NCBI RefSeq assembly: GCF_012489685.1
Contig: NC_080042.1
Location: forward strand, 32,369,158 to 32,433,157
Reading direction: 5' to 3'
Source: Lotus japonicus
Taxonomy: Eukaryota; Streptophyta; Magnoliopsida; Fabales; Fabaceae
DNA: 64,000 nucleotides
A program made the translations under genes and the position numbers. Shown piece by piece: positions 53,472 through 64,000 of this stretch (positions are counted from its first letter, which is position 1; every line of letters begins with the position of its first letter). A model generated the notes under the pieces. That model ran no database searches and was not told the origin of the DNA. It worked only from the letters and a program-made list of their open reading frames with translations.

Positions 53472-55378
53472 TGTAAGGTTCAAACTCATCATATCGTTTA
53501 TCATGTTTTGAATGATAACAATTTCAAGGGTATAAATGAAATACTAAAAATTTCATATATTGTGTATTTCAGGAAATATCATGTCTTATCATCCATACCC
53601 GTTATGTGTACTGTCAAGCAAAAATGCAAAATCTGCAAGACAGTTCAAAACCTGAAGAGTTGGCCAAAGTCAATTGTCTAGTCACAAGACCGTCTGAGGA
53701 AAGAAGACCATCTAAGGAAAGAAGACAATCTAAAGCAAGAGGACCTTCTGAAGGATCAAAGAAAGTTCATCCAACGGAACAAGCTGCGAAGTCTACAGAT
53801 TAAGCGTCATCTTCATATTTGGAAATATCTTAGACTACTTGGTGAAGAAGAGTTCAAGGATCAAGCCAAACAGGACAAGCTAAAGCATGGAAGAAATTTC
53901 AGTGCATCATCTGAAGCCACTGTGAAATGAGGAAGAAGAAGAAAGAGTGATAAAGCTTGAGCTAGACAGTTCAAGTCATAAGCATGGAAGCACTTCCATG
54001 GGATCATCATCGTTAACTGATCAAGCTAGTAGAAACGAAGCTAAAGATAAGTCTCGCCAAGCAGTTCAAGTTAAAGCGTGAAAGGATTTTCACGGCCTCA
54101 TCATTAAACTGTTCAGACAAGGAGAAGGAAAGTCAAAGCTTAAGCCAGACAGTCAAAGCAAAGGCGTGAAAGATATTTCATGGCATCATCACAAACTGTC
54201 CGAAGAAAGAGCTAGACTGTTCAGACTACACTATTCAAATTGAAAATATCTTCTGATCAAAAAGGGGACTTGTCAAATCAGCTTAGAGAAGAAGCAAATA
54301 AGCTCACGTGATTTCTATCTCTACACACTCTCCAATGCACGAATTACAATGTTGTCATAAAAGTACAAAAAGGAAGAGAGAGAAAGTACCACTTTGAGCA
54401 AAAAGTCAAGGGGAGCAGGTACAAGATATTTAATGCTCAAGAGAAGAGCTGTTGGAGCAACGGTTAGAAAATTGAAAGGCTCTCAATGTGCCAACACATC
54501 ACTATTCACTAGAAGCCTTGAAGATATAAAACGAAGACTTGAAGACTTGTAAGAGATAGAGAGGGTGCAGCACAATGTAGATGAAGAGAAGAAAAGAATG
54601 GAGAAATCACTTAGCATTCCAGCCATCCTTCATTTCAAGTGATCTTCATCCTTTGAAGAAAAGCTAAGAGTCAAACACTTATTCTTCTCAACCATGTACT
54701 AGAGAACCAAACTTTGAATCCTCTCCAAGTACATAGCACTCAAAGTATTGAGCTTTAGAGTCATATCTTAGAAAGAGAGAACAGATTCAAAAGAGTCAAA
54801 TACTCTCTCAAGCCTCTCTAGATCTAGAACACAAAGTTGCCTAAGAGTCAAATCTGTCCAAAACACTTTGTAGTTCATTTGAGCCGAACTGTCTACCTCA
54901 CTCTTGTAAGAAGAGATCATGTAGAAGAAAAACATCTTGCAAAAGATTGTTTTAGGAGAAGTCCTGATAATACTTGTAAGGAGGTGTCATGATAATACGT
55001 TGGAGGAGATGTCCTTAGAATACATGGTGGGAGAAGTCCCTGAGAATACTTGTTATAGGAGGAGTCCTGCAGAATACTTGGAGAAGTCCGTGATAATACT
55101 TGGAGAAGTCCTTGAAACTTGCTAGTGAAAATCTTGGTGGTGGCCAAGTACTGGACGTAGCCTAATCGTTTAGGGAGAACCAGTATAAATCCCTGTGTGC
55201 TGATCGTTCTGTCTTACTTACTGTTTAACTTCCGCTGCACCGAACAGTTTACGAAAAGTCATACTTAAACGTTTTCTTAAAAGAACGAATATTATTTTCA
55301 TAAAACAAAGTTTTTAAAATGTAAATTTCAAGTACACAATTCAAACCCCCCTTTCTTGTGTTACTTATTTGCATCTCA
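53472..55378 (+). repeat. Solo copia/Sirevirus-like LTR (1,907 bp) in the MULE
   Basis: Starts TGTAAGGTTC and ends GCATCTCA. GACTT flanks both sides (53467-53471, 55379-55383). No internal sequence, PBS or PPT adjoins, so unequal LTR recombination removed the element. It lies exactly at the inner edge of the left MULE TIR. The same family makes up 1-560. Confidence 0.88.
54953..55125 (+). repeat. Diverged 22-bp tandem repeats in the solo LTR
   Basis: Around seven units with the core GGAGAAGTCC...GATAATACTT, partly degenerate. Same block as 188-330. Confidence 0.75.
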
Positions 55379-56522
55379 GACTTGCCACGTGGTTTTTTCT
55401 TTTCCATTTAAATTTAGACATTTCCACATCATTAAAAATAAATAACTAATTAAAATAAAACATAAGCAAAAACTCTTTTGATTTTTCTCCTTTGTTCTTC
55501 ATCTTCCTAATTTGTTTTTTATCTCATCCTCTTCATCTTCATCATCTTCCTTGATTTGTTCTTCATACCAAACCCCATAAGATTTCCCCCAAAACCCAAA
55601 CCCTACAACAAAATACCAAACCTTAAATCAAAACCGTACAGCAAAATACCAAACCCCCATCAGATTTTCCCCAAAACCCAAACCCAAAACAACAACAACA
55701 ACAAGAAATCCAACCGGATCTACAACGTGAAGAAGAAAAGATGAAAAAAAATTGAAGCTTTCTTAAACCCAAATTACCTCTCCTCTATACCCACAATCTC
55801 AAACCCATCACTTCAACACCTTGTTCTATCCCTTACCAGCCACCATCCCAACCCTAATCCTCTCTCTCGATATCTTTTTTGGGTTGGGAATCATGGATTT
55901 TCTCTGTTTTCATTTTTTTGGATGTGCTTGTAAAAGCTGAGAAAGATGGAGGATCTTATGAGGGAGATGATGCAAACGTGTGATGAAGTTATGAAAAGTG
56001 AGGAAGAAGGAGATGATGCAAACTTTTTCTATAGACTTCAACTAACTTTTTTTTTCTGGTTTCTTCACCCATGATCTGCCTCCTACGTAATTATTATTGA
56101 TGATGTTGATGTTGTTGTTGGTATATTAGTGTTGTTATTTTCAAATCGTTTGATCTAGATTTTGTTTGCTATTGTTTGTTGGTTTTTAGAACACAGGGAA
56201 AGCTTGGAAGTGAGGAGGAAGAAGATGATGGAGAGATTGAAAATTTTCTGATTTGGGGATTTTGGGCAGGGACTAAATTGAAGTTTTTAAGTTTTTCATA
56301 AATTTTCCAATATTTAAATCCATGTGAAAATCCCACTAGGGCACATAACGTGCCAAATCACGCTTCCCGTTAACGTTCACTGACGAGAGTCAACCCAAGG
56401 ACTAACGTGATTGACGTTTTGCAACATCAAGGACTACGGCCGAAGTTTCCATAAAATAAGGACTAATATGCCCGACGCTTGTAACTTTAGGGACGAAAGT
56501 GACCATTCACCCCCAAACTCAA

Positions 56523-59333
56523 CCATTGTAAGTTTTATATTTTCCTCTTCTAACCTTTTTCAATAAATTCAAATTTCTCTAACTCATAACGCATATTTTT
56601 CTATTTTTTTTTTTGAAAAACCAAAATATATATATATATATAAAGGATCGGGCACAATACCCAAATACAATATAAGCAGTACAAATACAAATAAAAGGCT
56701 AAAAAAGCATAGCCATGCTCACAGCAAAAAAAAAAACTATACTAGCTAAAGTAAAAGTTGTAGACTAGTTCTACTGACGCAAGAAGAGTGAAAGGACTCT
56801 AAAGCTACTACTCATCCAAGACAACACTTGGGTTTGGGGTTAGAGAGTGAAATATTTATAGTACTTGACAAAAATTGTGCAATATTTTCAAAATATAAAA
56901 AATAGAGAACATTTATAACAAATACCCTAACTTATAATAGAAATATATTATATATTTAATGATATAAATTTATTTGTATATATTACCCCCACAACTTAGA
57001 ATTCCTGGATTCGTCACTGCTAAAAATAATGGCAACAAAATGAGTCACGAGTAATGGCAATACTCTTGGTTTCAGTTTCACCAGATATGACACCACTACT
57101 TGTGTCATTTCATCAAACAAGTAGTGCACATAAATTTTTTTACACCCAACATTGGTCATTCTAATTACAAATGCCAGTTGGCTCAATTCAGTACATCAAT
57201 TTAGTGAATCTTCAACCTGCAAAACAACTCAAACTAACTTTTACTATATATATAGGACACAATCATAGATACACCATAACATAACAAATTTTTTTGGAGA
57301 CCTAATTTTATTCCTCCTGATGCTTGGAAGTATAACGAAGCTATTTTAATTAATATACCAGAATGCAAGTACATTAGTCAATAGACACACAAAAATCTTA
57401 TCAGTAAGAAAAGGTCAATTCAAAGGTTTTTCCATATCCTCTCTGAAACAAGAGGGGCAATTTGATAGAATAGGATATGCAAACATGTCTTTTATGTAAT
57501 TAAGCAATTAGATTCCTGTAATTACGGGAAAGGAATATTTCAATTGGGTGCTTTGTCATTCATCTGAAATATAGGTATAAATATCAAAACAATAAAATCA
57601 AAATCAACTAGCTAATTATGCACAACATAATTACCGAAATCTAATTTCCTATTTAGAATATTTGCATATCCTATTTGATCACAATTAAGTTGAGAAATTC
57701 AAGCCTTGAAATGAAACTGTAAATTAAAGACTTAATTAAGTTTTTTGTCCCGAACCTTTACACTATACTTTGGTTTTACTCTCTCGTTGGCGTAAGTGTG
57801 GGAGGTTGTCCCTATCCTTTGCTTTAGGGCCCGTTTGGTATGTGGTATTGTATAAGGCCTGATAGTATAAAGCCTGATTGTATTAGGCCTGATAGGATAA
57901 ACCCTGATAAAATTTTAATATTATACATCGTTTGGTCATACTCTTTATAATTTGGTGGCGACACTAGTGGTGTGGTAGTGGTGGTATTGGAAGGTGGTGA
58001 TGGTGGCAGTGGTGGTGGATGGTGGTGGCGGCGAGGGTGGTGGTGGTAGTGTCAGTAGTGGCAATGGCGGTGACTGTGGTGGTGGATGGTGGTGTTGGTG
58101 GCAGTGGTGGTGGAGGGTGGGGGCGGCGACAGTGGTGGTGGTGGCGGTAGAGGTGGCAATTGTGGTGGGAGAGCTGGTTGTGGAACTCATTGTCGCCTCT
58201 ATTAGTTTTTTTTACGGTGCCTCTATTAGTTGATGTCAGTGGAGTGCGGCAGATTTGGTTTTTTTTTTGCGACAGATCTAGGTTGTTTCCACAACATATC
58301 TTTTTAGTTTTTGCGACGGAACTTTGTTTATGCAACAGATCTAATTTCTTCTGGGTTATGGGTATTCATGGTTTGGGGATTTTTGGATTTTTTAGTCTAC
58401 TTTGTTCTGGGTTTCAAATAGAAGTAGTTTTGTCGTTTTGGGTCGGTGATAGAAGCAGAGCTGCAAGGAATCGAAGCAGTTAGCAAAGCGCGAGAAGCTG
58501 AACTTCTGGGTCTGTGATTGACCTTGATTACTTGGTGATGGTGAAGCAACCATGGTGGGAGTTAGGGTCATAGATCTCATGGCTTGTGGTTACAAGTTTG
58601 GCTTAGGTTGGGGGGAGAGATGGTTGTGACTGGGACAGATGCAGTGAATAATTTGAAAGACGAAATATATTTGCTTGAAGAACATGTAGAGATGGTTTTC
58701 ATTACCAGGTTTGTTGGTGAGTGTTCATATATATTTGCTTGAAGAACATGGAGATGAAGATATGGAGGGCTAGAATTTAGAAATGTTTATGGAAATCTTT
58801 ATTAAAGAAGATGAAAGTTATTTAAAAATAAAAAGATAAAATTTGAAGAAGTATACATCTTCATAATAATTTTTATTTTTAAATTAATTATATGCCCTGT
58901 AAATTATTGAAACCATGTGGATATGATGACTGGAAAACATTCGCGACACATCAGCAACACACTCTGGACCTAATTTGATTAAAAAAAAAATCAGGATGCC
59001 ATTATAACGAAAATTTTTCCAAAGACCCAATTTAATTCCCTTTACAATTTCAGGGACCCAAAACATATTTAAGCCAACAATAATTTACTGTTCTTATCCT
59101 TATCATAAAATCAAAGGGTTAGAGACCATCATGTTAGAGTAACAATCAAGTATGTACATGTTCAGGATTCGAAAAACAATGAGGATCATTGAACTATATA
59201 TATTAGTTCTTTCTTTTTTAATTGAGTTGTTTGTATTGTCTTTGATTTCATGGGTGTCTTGCTACAGGAAACACATAAGACCAGGTCGTACATGACCCGG
59301 AAATAAGACTTCTCATCGTGCTATAAGTGAATG
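56523..59333. other. Intergenic, no gene seen
   Basis: AT-rich, with a TA microsatellite near 56627-56642. 57826 onward starts with GGGCCCGTTTGG, like the end of a hAT- or Harbinger-type element, and carries GCCTGATA repeats, but no matching right end was found. Confidence 0.5.
57958..58190 (+). repeat. GGT-rich degenerate triplet repeat
   Basis: Imperfect GGTGGT/GGCGGT triplets with strong strand asymmetry (G+T on plus). Open frames through it on both strands are low-complexity and not coding. Confidence 0.85.
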
Positions 59334-59341
59334 ACGTAACT

Positions 59342-59940
59342 ATTGTTGTCAATTTCTAGAGATATATCTTAATATCTTATGATATTACGATATCAGGTAC
59401 TAAAAACGATATCAGCAGGGGGTAATAACTATTTTTTCATATCTCAGATGATCTCTAAAGATATCTCTTAATCTCTTGTAATATCGCGAGATTACCACGA
59501 GATTTCGAGATTAGCTTATTTGATCTGAAATATCAAAAAATGAGTAATACATGGACATTTCAAACATTTAACCCACCTATTTAAGGTTTTTAACAAAATC
59601 AATCCTCATTCTTGCATTCACAGCCACTGTTCGTGCAACTCACATAACTTCTAGTGACCTATTTGTTCTTGGCTTACATTTATCATAATTTGTATTGATA
59701 TTTTGTTAATTTTTTATGACTTAGGTACTTTAGATTTAAATATTGGTTAATTTTATGCATGGTTTTAATTGTTGTTATTGGATGATTCAGATAATTTTTA
59801 ATACTATAAATTTGACTTCGTCATTATTATGACTTTAAAAGTATTATTTTTGCATGAGGTGAGTTTACGTTACGATATTATGTTACGAGATTACCTCTCC
59901 TCCACGAGATTATGTAATCTCTAGAGATTAACAACCTTGG
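59342..59940. mobile_element. hAT-like nonautonomous element, 599 bp
   Basis: Perfect 8-bp duplications ACGTAACT flank it (59334-59341, 59941-59948). The ends are imperfect inverted repeats: TTGTTGTCAATTTCTAGAGAT on the left and the complement of GGTTGTTAATCTCTAGAGAT on the right. Subterminal GAGATTA/TCTCGTGG motifs recur. No transposase frame. Confidence 0.75.
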
Positions 59941-59948
59941 ACGTAACT

Positions 59949-60282
59949 CATCATAAGTCATTCATAAGAAAAACCAAATTATCCATTAAGTGATTTTAAG
60001 CGCTATAATTAATATTAATTTCCACTAATTTTAATACTATTAATACTTCAAAGATTACATATTTTAATTAAATGATTAATGCTAATCCATCAAATATCCA
60101 ACATATAGTGGTTACCTCATACATATTTCCTTCAATATTTCATTGATTTCTCTATTTTTGTTCCATGAGGACAAACGAACAATTGTGCTATTGATTATGA
60201 ACTTTGGACCTAGGCACCAAGCTAATCAGCGGTTAACTTTGAAGTTCTTCTTTCTATGCTGCATTTCTTCTTCTCTGATCTT
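59949..60282. other. Downstream region of the TNL gene
   Basis: AT-rich. The 3' UTR of the TNL gene is expected here. No other feature. Confidence 0.45.
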
Positions 60283-63200
60283 TCATGTCAATGGATGTAT
60301 TCCACAAACGAAATCATAATTCAATGAAGATATAGACTGAACTTCCAATTTTTTTTCTTTAGATAAGCACTGAACTTCCAAATGGTTCTCCTCATCTTTA
60401 CTGTTGATCATAACACTAACAAGACGTATATGACCCCCAGTTACATAAACCTCTGTAATTACCTCATTATTGAGCATGATCTTTACCTCACCATATTCCT
60501 TCCCATACGGAAAACAAATGCAGAAGATAAAGTGGTTGAAAAACGGGATTAAAACCATATAACCTGCGTCCCCGTGCTTAAACCACATTGGAATCGGGTT
60601 AAAACCATATAACTCTTCATATGGAAGGCTTGGCAATTCGAAGTCTGTGCCTCCAACCTCATGTAGTTCCTGTTTTAGCGCACAAGATTAATGATCAGAT
60701 CAAATACATTCAAAACATAACAAATCAAATAAAAATAAAAGCCTAACCTTCTTCAGCAACATGCTTCTACAAGATAAACTCAAGGATTCACATCCTATTG
60801 CAGATAAGATTTTTAAGCTTGGTGGAATCCCTTCAATTTCCCGAAGCTGCTTGCAATCATTCAAGAGAAGAGTCCTTAAAATGCGGCATTGTTCGATGCA
60901 TTTAGGAACAATTGTGAACTCACTCTGTCTTAGGTCTAGTTCTTTCAAGTTAGCAAACAACGGAAGAACTGATGCCAAAAATTCATATGACAGGTGGCAG
61001 CATGAGAACTTAATATGTTCTACATTTGAAGACTGGAACATTGAGCTCATATTTTCATCACCCTCTATTTCCAATATTCTCCCTGACGACTTTAAGATGG
61101 AGAGTTTTACCAACTGTGGCATCAAGACTAAGCTCCTTGATGGTAGCAATTGAGTCACTTCTAATTTTTTAAGTCCGGCAAGATTTCGAAATGAAGATGG
61201 AAATCTTGTCATGTTGGTCTTGTCTAAATCCAGCTCGGTTATTTTTTCCATATTTTCTAATATTTCTGGAAAACTCTCAAGACTTGAGCAACTTGACAAC
61301 TTGAGTTTTTCAAGAGAGGGCAACTTGAGAGGTGGAAAACTCCTAAGCTGGGAGCATGCAGTAGCACTCAAGATTTTAAGTTTGTCCAACGACCAGTCTA
61401 AATGGTCAATTGTAATTAAATTTCCACAAAATTCAAATGAAAGCTCTTCTAAATTTGGGAGATTAGATAGGTTTGGTATCTGTGTTAAATATCGACAATT
61501 GTTGAGATTTAAAACTTTCATTGTCACCAACTTCTGCTAAAAAAAAATCAAACAAAGGAAAACAATGAAAGAAGAACGAAAAGGAAAGTTAGCAAGGATA
61601 TGAAATCATCAACAAAGAAAAATAAATATCCTTATACACGAGATCGCGGATATGAAATGATTATCATACTTACCTTTGATAAACATAGAAACTCCAGAGA
61701 CATAAAGCTACTTCCAGGTAATTTGCATATGGAAAGTTTATTTGGATGAAAATCACTTGGCAAATGTTGTAAAGGATATTTCCACCACTCCAGTACTCTT
61801 AGACTATTAGGAAGATACTTTGGACCTTTAGAAAAATTATTTTTTCTAATAATAAGTGTTTTGAGCTTTTTCATCTCCTTGAAAGCCTCTCCTTCCCAAT
61901 CCACTACTTCAATTGACGCGTAATCAAGATGTATCATTTCAATTTTGTTGGTTCCCTTTTAACACATAAAAAAGATAAATAAAATAAAATAAGTTGCATT
62001 CAAGGACTACACGAGGACTTAGAGACATTCAAATATTCTAAAGGAAAAAATCATAGCTGTGAATTCAGATTAATCAAAAAAGATAAATCAAGATAAAAGA
62101 TAAAAAAAAAATCATATGTTAATCTTACCGTATTTTCTTCCAAAACTTCAAATATATCTTTTTTAGACCATAATCTGCTGCATCCTCCAGGCTCTCCTGG
62201 TGACTCTTGCCGCACAATTTCTTTACCCATGCGTTCCATCAAGTCATGTAATGTAACTTGATCATACCAATTAATCTTTATGAGAGATTTATCAACCAAC
62301 ACTCCAATTTGATATATTATGCATTGGCCATGATGAGCATTGAGTATACTTATGACCTCATCAAATTTATATCCTTTTAAGCAACAAGCAATGTCTAGGA
62401 AAACACACTGCTCTTTTTCCTCCAAAGCATAAAAACTCACTTCGAGTATCTTTTGAATCTTTTTATCAAGAATCCTTTCATAATGTTCTAGTGCAGATTT
62501 CCATTGTTGTACACTTTTTCCACACAAGTTAGAACCTATTACTTCCAAAGCCAATGGAAGGCCAGAAGCATACGCCACTGCACGGTTTAACAAGTCCGCA
62601 TAACCTGGTCTAACTTCTTCATTTTTAAAAGCTTTCCATCTGAGCAATTGAAAAGAGGCCTTCTTGTTCAACTCTTCGACTTCATGAGTTCTTTCGACCT
62701 TGTAGCATTCTAGAAGGTGTTTATTCCGAGTCGTAATGATGACTCTACTACCAAGACCAAACCAACTAGGGCTTCCAACAACTTGCTTCAGGTGCTCTTC
62801 CTCGGCAACATCATCTAGAATCAGAAGAACCTTCTTTTGTTGGAGCCTATGTTTTATTATTGAAATTCCCTGCTTGACACTTGTTATCTCAATTTCCTTC
62901 TCTCCAAGTACAGCGAAAAGAAGGGTTTTTTGCACATGAAGTAACCCATGTTTATTTGAACTTTCTCTGACATTTTCGAGAAAACATAAACCTTCAAATT
63001 GGTCAGCAACCAAGTTGTAAACTGCTAGAGCAAGTGTCGTTTTACCTATCCCACCTATTCCATGGATCCCTATAATGTGAACTTTATCATCAGATCCTAC
63101 ATCCAAAAGTGAAATTACTTCCCTCACTTGAGAGTCTAGTCCAACTGGGTAGTCAGCAATAGGTAAAGCTACACGATTAATATTTCTTGAGACCTCAGAA

Positions 63201-63869
63201 ACAATCTTTCCAATAAACTCGTGTTCATATGATCCATCTCTGCCCAACAAGATAAGTGATTTTGTATAAAGTCATAATAATGCATCATTTCCTTCTTTTT
63301 AGTACTTATTTACTATAACTCAAATTGTAATAATTAGATACTAAAACACAAAGAAATTAAGCATAAGAAACGTACCCGTGTTTGAAATGCCAGCCAGACA
63401 AATCAGCCACTTGTTCTAGAGTTGTCCTCCACTTTCGCAACTTCTCCTTGTTATCTTTGAATCTATTCATATGCAACGTCATTGCTTCTCCATACGTTCC
63501 TGTTTGCTTTCGCACATCAGACGGATCCACATCATAAAATATAGGCCAAACGAGGCGACAATTTTTCTTAAAGTATTCAAGTATTTTCAAAAGTTCATGT
63601 AAGCAAAAAGAAGAAAATGCGTAGTTCTTAGATAGCACAACAATGGCAATCCTAGATTTTTCAATGGCCTCCTCAAGTGCTGGGGTGATTTCGTCCCCTT
63701 TGTGAAGCTCCTTGTCATCAATAAATGTGTGGATTCCCTTATCATCCAGAGCTTTGTAGAGATTGCCAGTAAAACCTTGGCGGGTATCACAGCCGGTGAA
63801 ACTGAGGAACACATCATACGAGAATGCATAGGTGATGGAAGAGGAGGAGGATGATGGTAGCATAGCCAT
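60283..63869 (-). CDS. TIR-NBS-LRR disease-resistance-type protein, five exons, 1020 aa
   Basis: Exons 63869-63376, 63239-62129, 61955-61674, 61536-60748 and 60669-60283 (494+1111+282+789+387 nt) join in frame with GT..AG introns. TIR domain (residues ~16-155) with the putative NADase Glu92 in FCLHEL. NB-ARC (~195-535) with P-loop GIGGIGKTT (225-233), kinase-2 LLILDDV (303-309), RNBS-B GSRVIITTR, GLPLAL (391-396), RNBS-D CVFLDIAC and the MHD position as LHD (495-497, usual in legume TNLs). LRRs fill exons 3 and 4. Exon 5 carries a post-LRR IPMWFKHG segment like the C-JID domain. TNLs sense pathogen effectors and signal through TIR NADase activity and EDS1. The pathogen is unknown. Unusual: TIR motif SFTGCDTR where SFRGEDTR is common. 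No lesion seen, so probably functional. Confidence 0.93.
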
Positions 63870-64000
63870 TAGAAGAAAGCTTGGTAATATGAATGGTGTG
63901 TGTGAGTCTCAAAATTCTAAGAAATATTTAAAAAGCATGAAACTGATGGACTACAAAACTATATACAGCGTAGCGTAGCAAATGCTTTTTTTTGTGATCT
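63870..64000 (-). promoter_or_regulatory. Start of the TNL upstream region
   Basis: Only about 130 bp of the promoter side is in the window. A TTTTTAAATATTT stretch near 63925-63937 on the minus strand is a possible TATA region. Confidence 0.3.

Larger units (their letters stand above)
53288..56512. mobile_element. MULE-like nonautonomous element with 184-bp TIRs
   Basis: The left end GGGTGAATGGTCACTTTCGT and the right end are inverted copies over about 184 bp (53288-53471 and about 56329-56512) with few mismatches. Identical 10-mers CCAAACTCAA flank it (53278-53287, 56513-56522). Long TIRs and a 9-10-bp duplication are Mutator-like. No transposase frame is present. Without the LTR inserted in it, it is about 1.31 kb. 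Confidence 0.9.

Noticed and set aside
57945..58335. His/Thr/Pro-rich and Gly-rich ORFs
   Set aside because: Low-complexity translations of the GGT-rich tract. No start context or domain.
57728..59085. Possible element bounded by CTTAATTAAGTTTTTTG and its rough inverse near 59060
   Set aside because: Arms are poorly matched and flanks show no duplication. Not supported enough to list as a feature.
1..64000. CRISPR arrays, operons, ribosome-binding sites, rRNA or tRNA genes
   Set aside because: The window is eukaryotic. Direct repeats here are LTR/TRIM units, and TGGTATCAGAGC sites are retroelement primer sites, not tRNA genes.

Overview
This is plant nuclear DNA, most likely from a papilionoid legume. 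The evidence is spliced genes with GT..AG introns, a legume-style TIR-NBS-LRR resistance gene, a plastid-type GNAT acetyltransferase gene, and two 12-kb Sirevirus (SIRE1-like) copia elements carrying envelope-like ORFs. Most of the window is transposable-element sequence. I read three host genes. All three are assembled by eye from frames and splice sites.

Layout. 1-560 is the end of a copia-type LTR that landed in a Ty3/gypsy element on the minus strand (broken gag-pol 561-3435, PBS 3568-3579, 3.76-kb LTR 3583-7340). 7341-9456 holds decayed gypsy-like pieces. 9457-16080 is one old minus-strand LTR split by two later insertions. The first is a TRIM array (9974-11856, TSD GAAAC) in which two LTR types and two internal types alternate. 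The second is a tandem LTR-internal-LTR-internal-LTR array of a relative of the host LTR (12246-15865, TSD CACCT). A small intronless gene of unknown function follows at 18654-19142.

20481-49807 (minus) is a single three-exon GNAT gene: exons 49807-49648, 49488-49113 and 20769-20481 join in frame to 274 aa. Its second intron is 28.3 kb. That intron holds Sirevirus B (21833-46189, TSD AGACT), itself split by Sirevirus A (26363-38507), plus a Stowaway-like MITE and a 532-bp MULE-like MITE. Both Sireviruses have gag, pol, an env-like region, an extra small ORF near the 3' LTR, and repeated polypurine tracts. A has open gag and pol frames but a substituted integrase catalytic residue. B has stops, frameshifts and a changed RT active site. 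Both env-like regions are broken.

49808-60282 is intergenic. It contains a gypsy LTR relic with an ORF (51186-52720), a MULE-like element with 184-bp TIRs and a 10-bp TSD (53288-56512) carrying a solo copia LTR (53472-55378, TSD GACTT), and a hAT-like element (59342-59940, 8-bp TSD). 60283-63869 (minus) is an apparently intact TIR-NBS-LRR gene: five exons, 1020 aa, all splice junctions in frame.

The strongest biology here is the layered insertion history, with most boundaries fixed by target-site duplications, and a conserved-looking acetyltransferase gene whose exons are separated by about 24 kb of nested retrotransposons.
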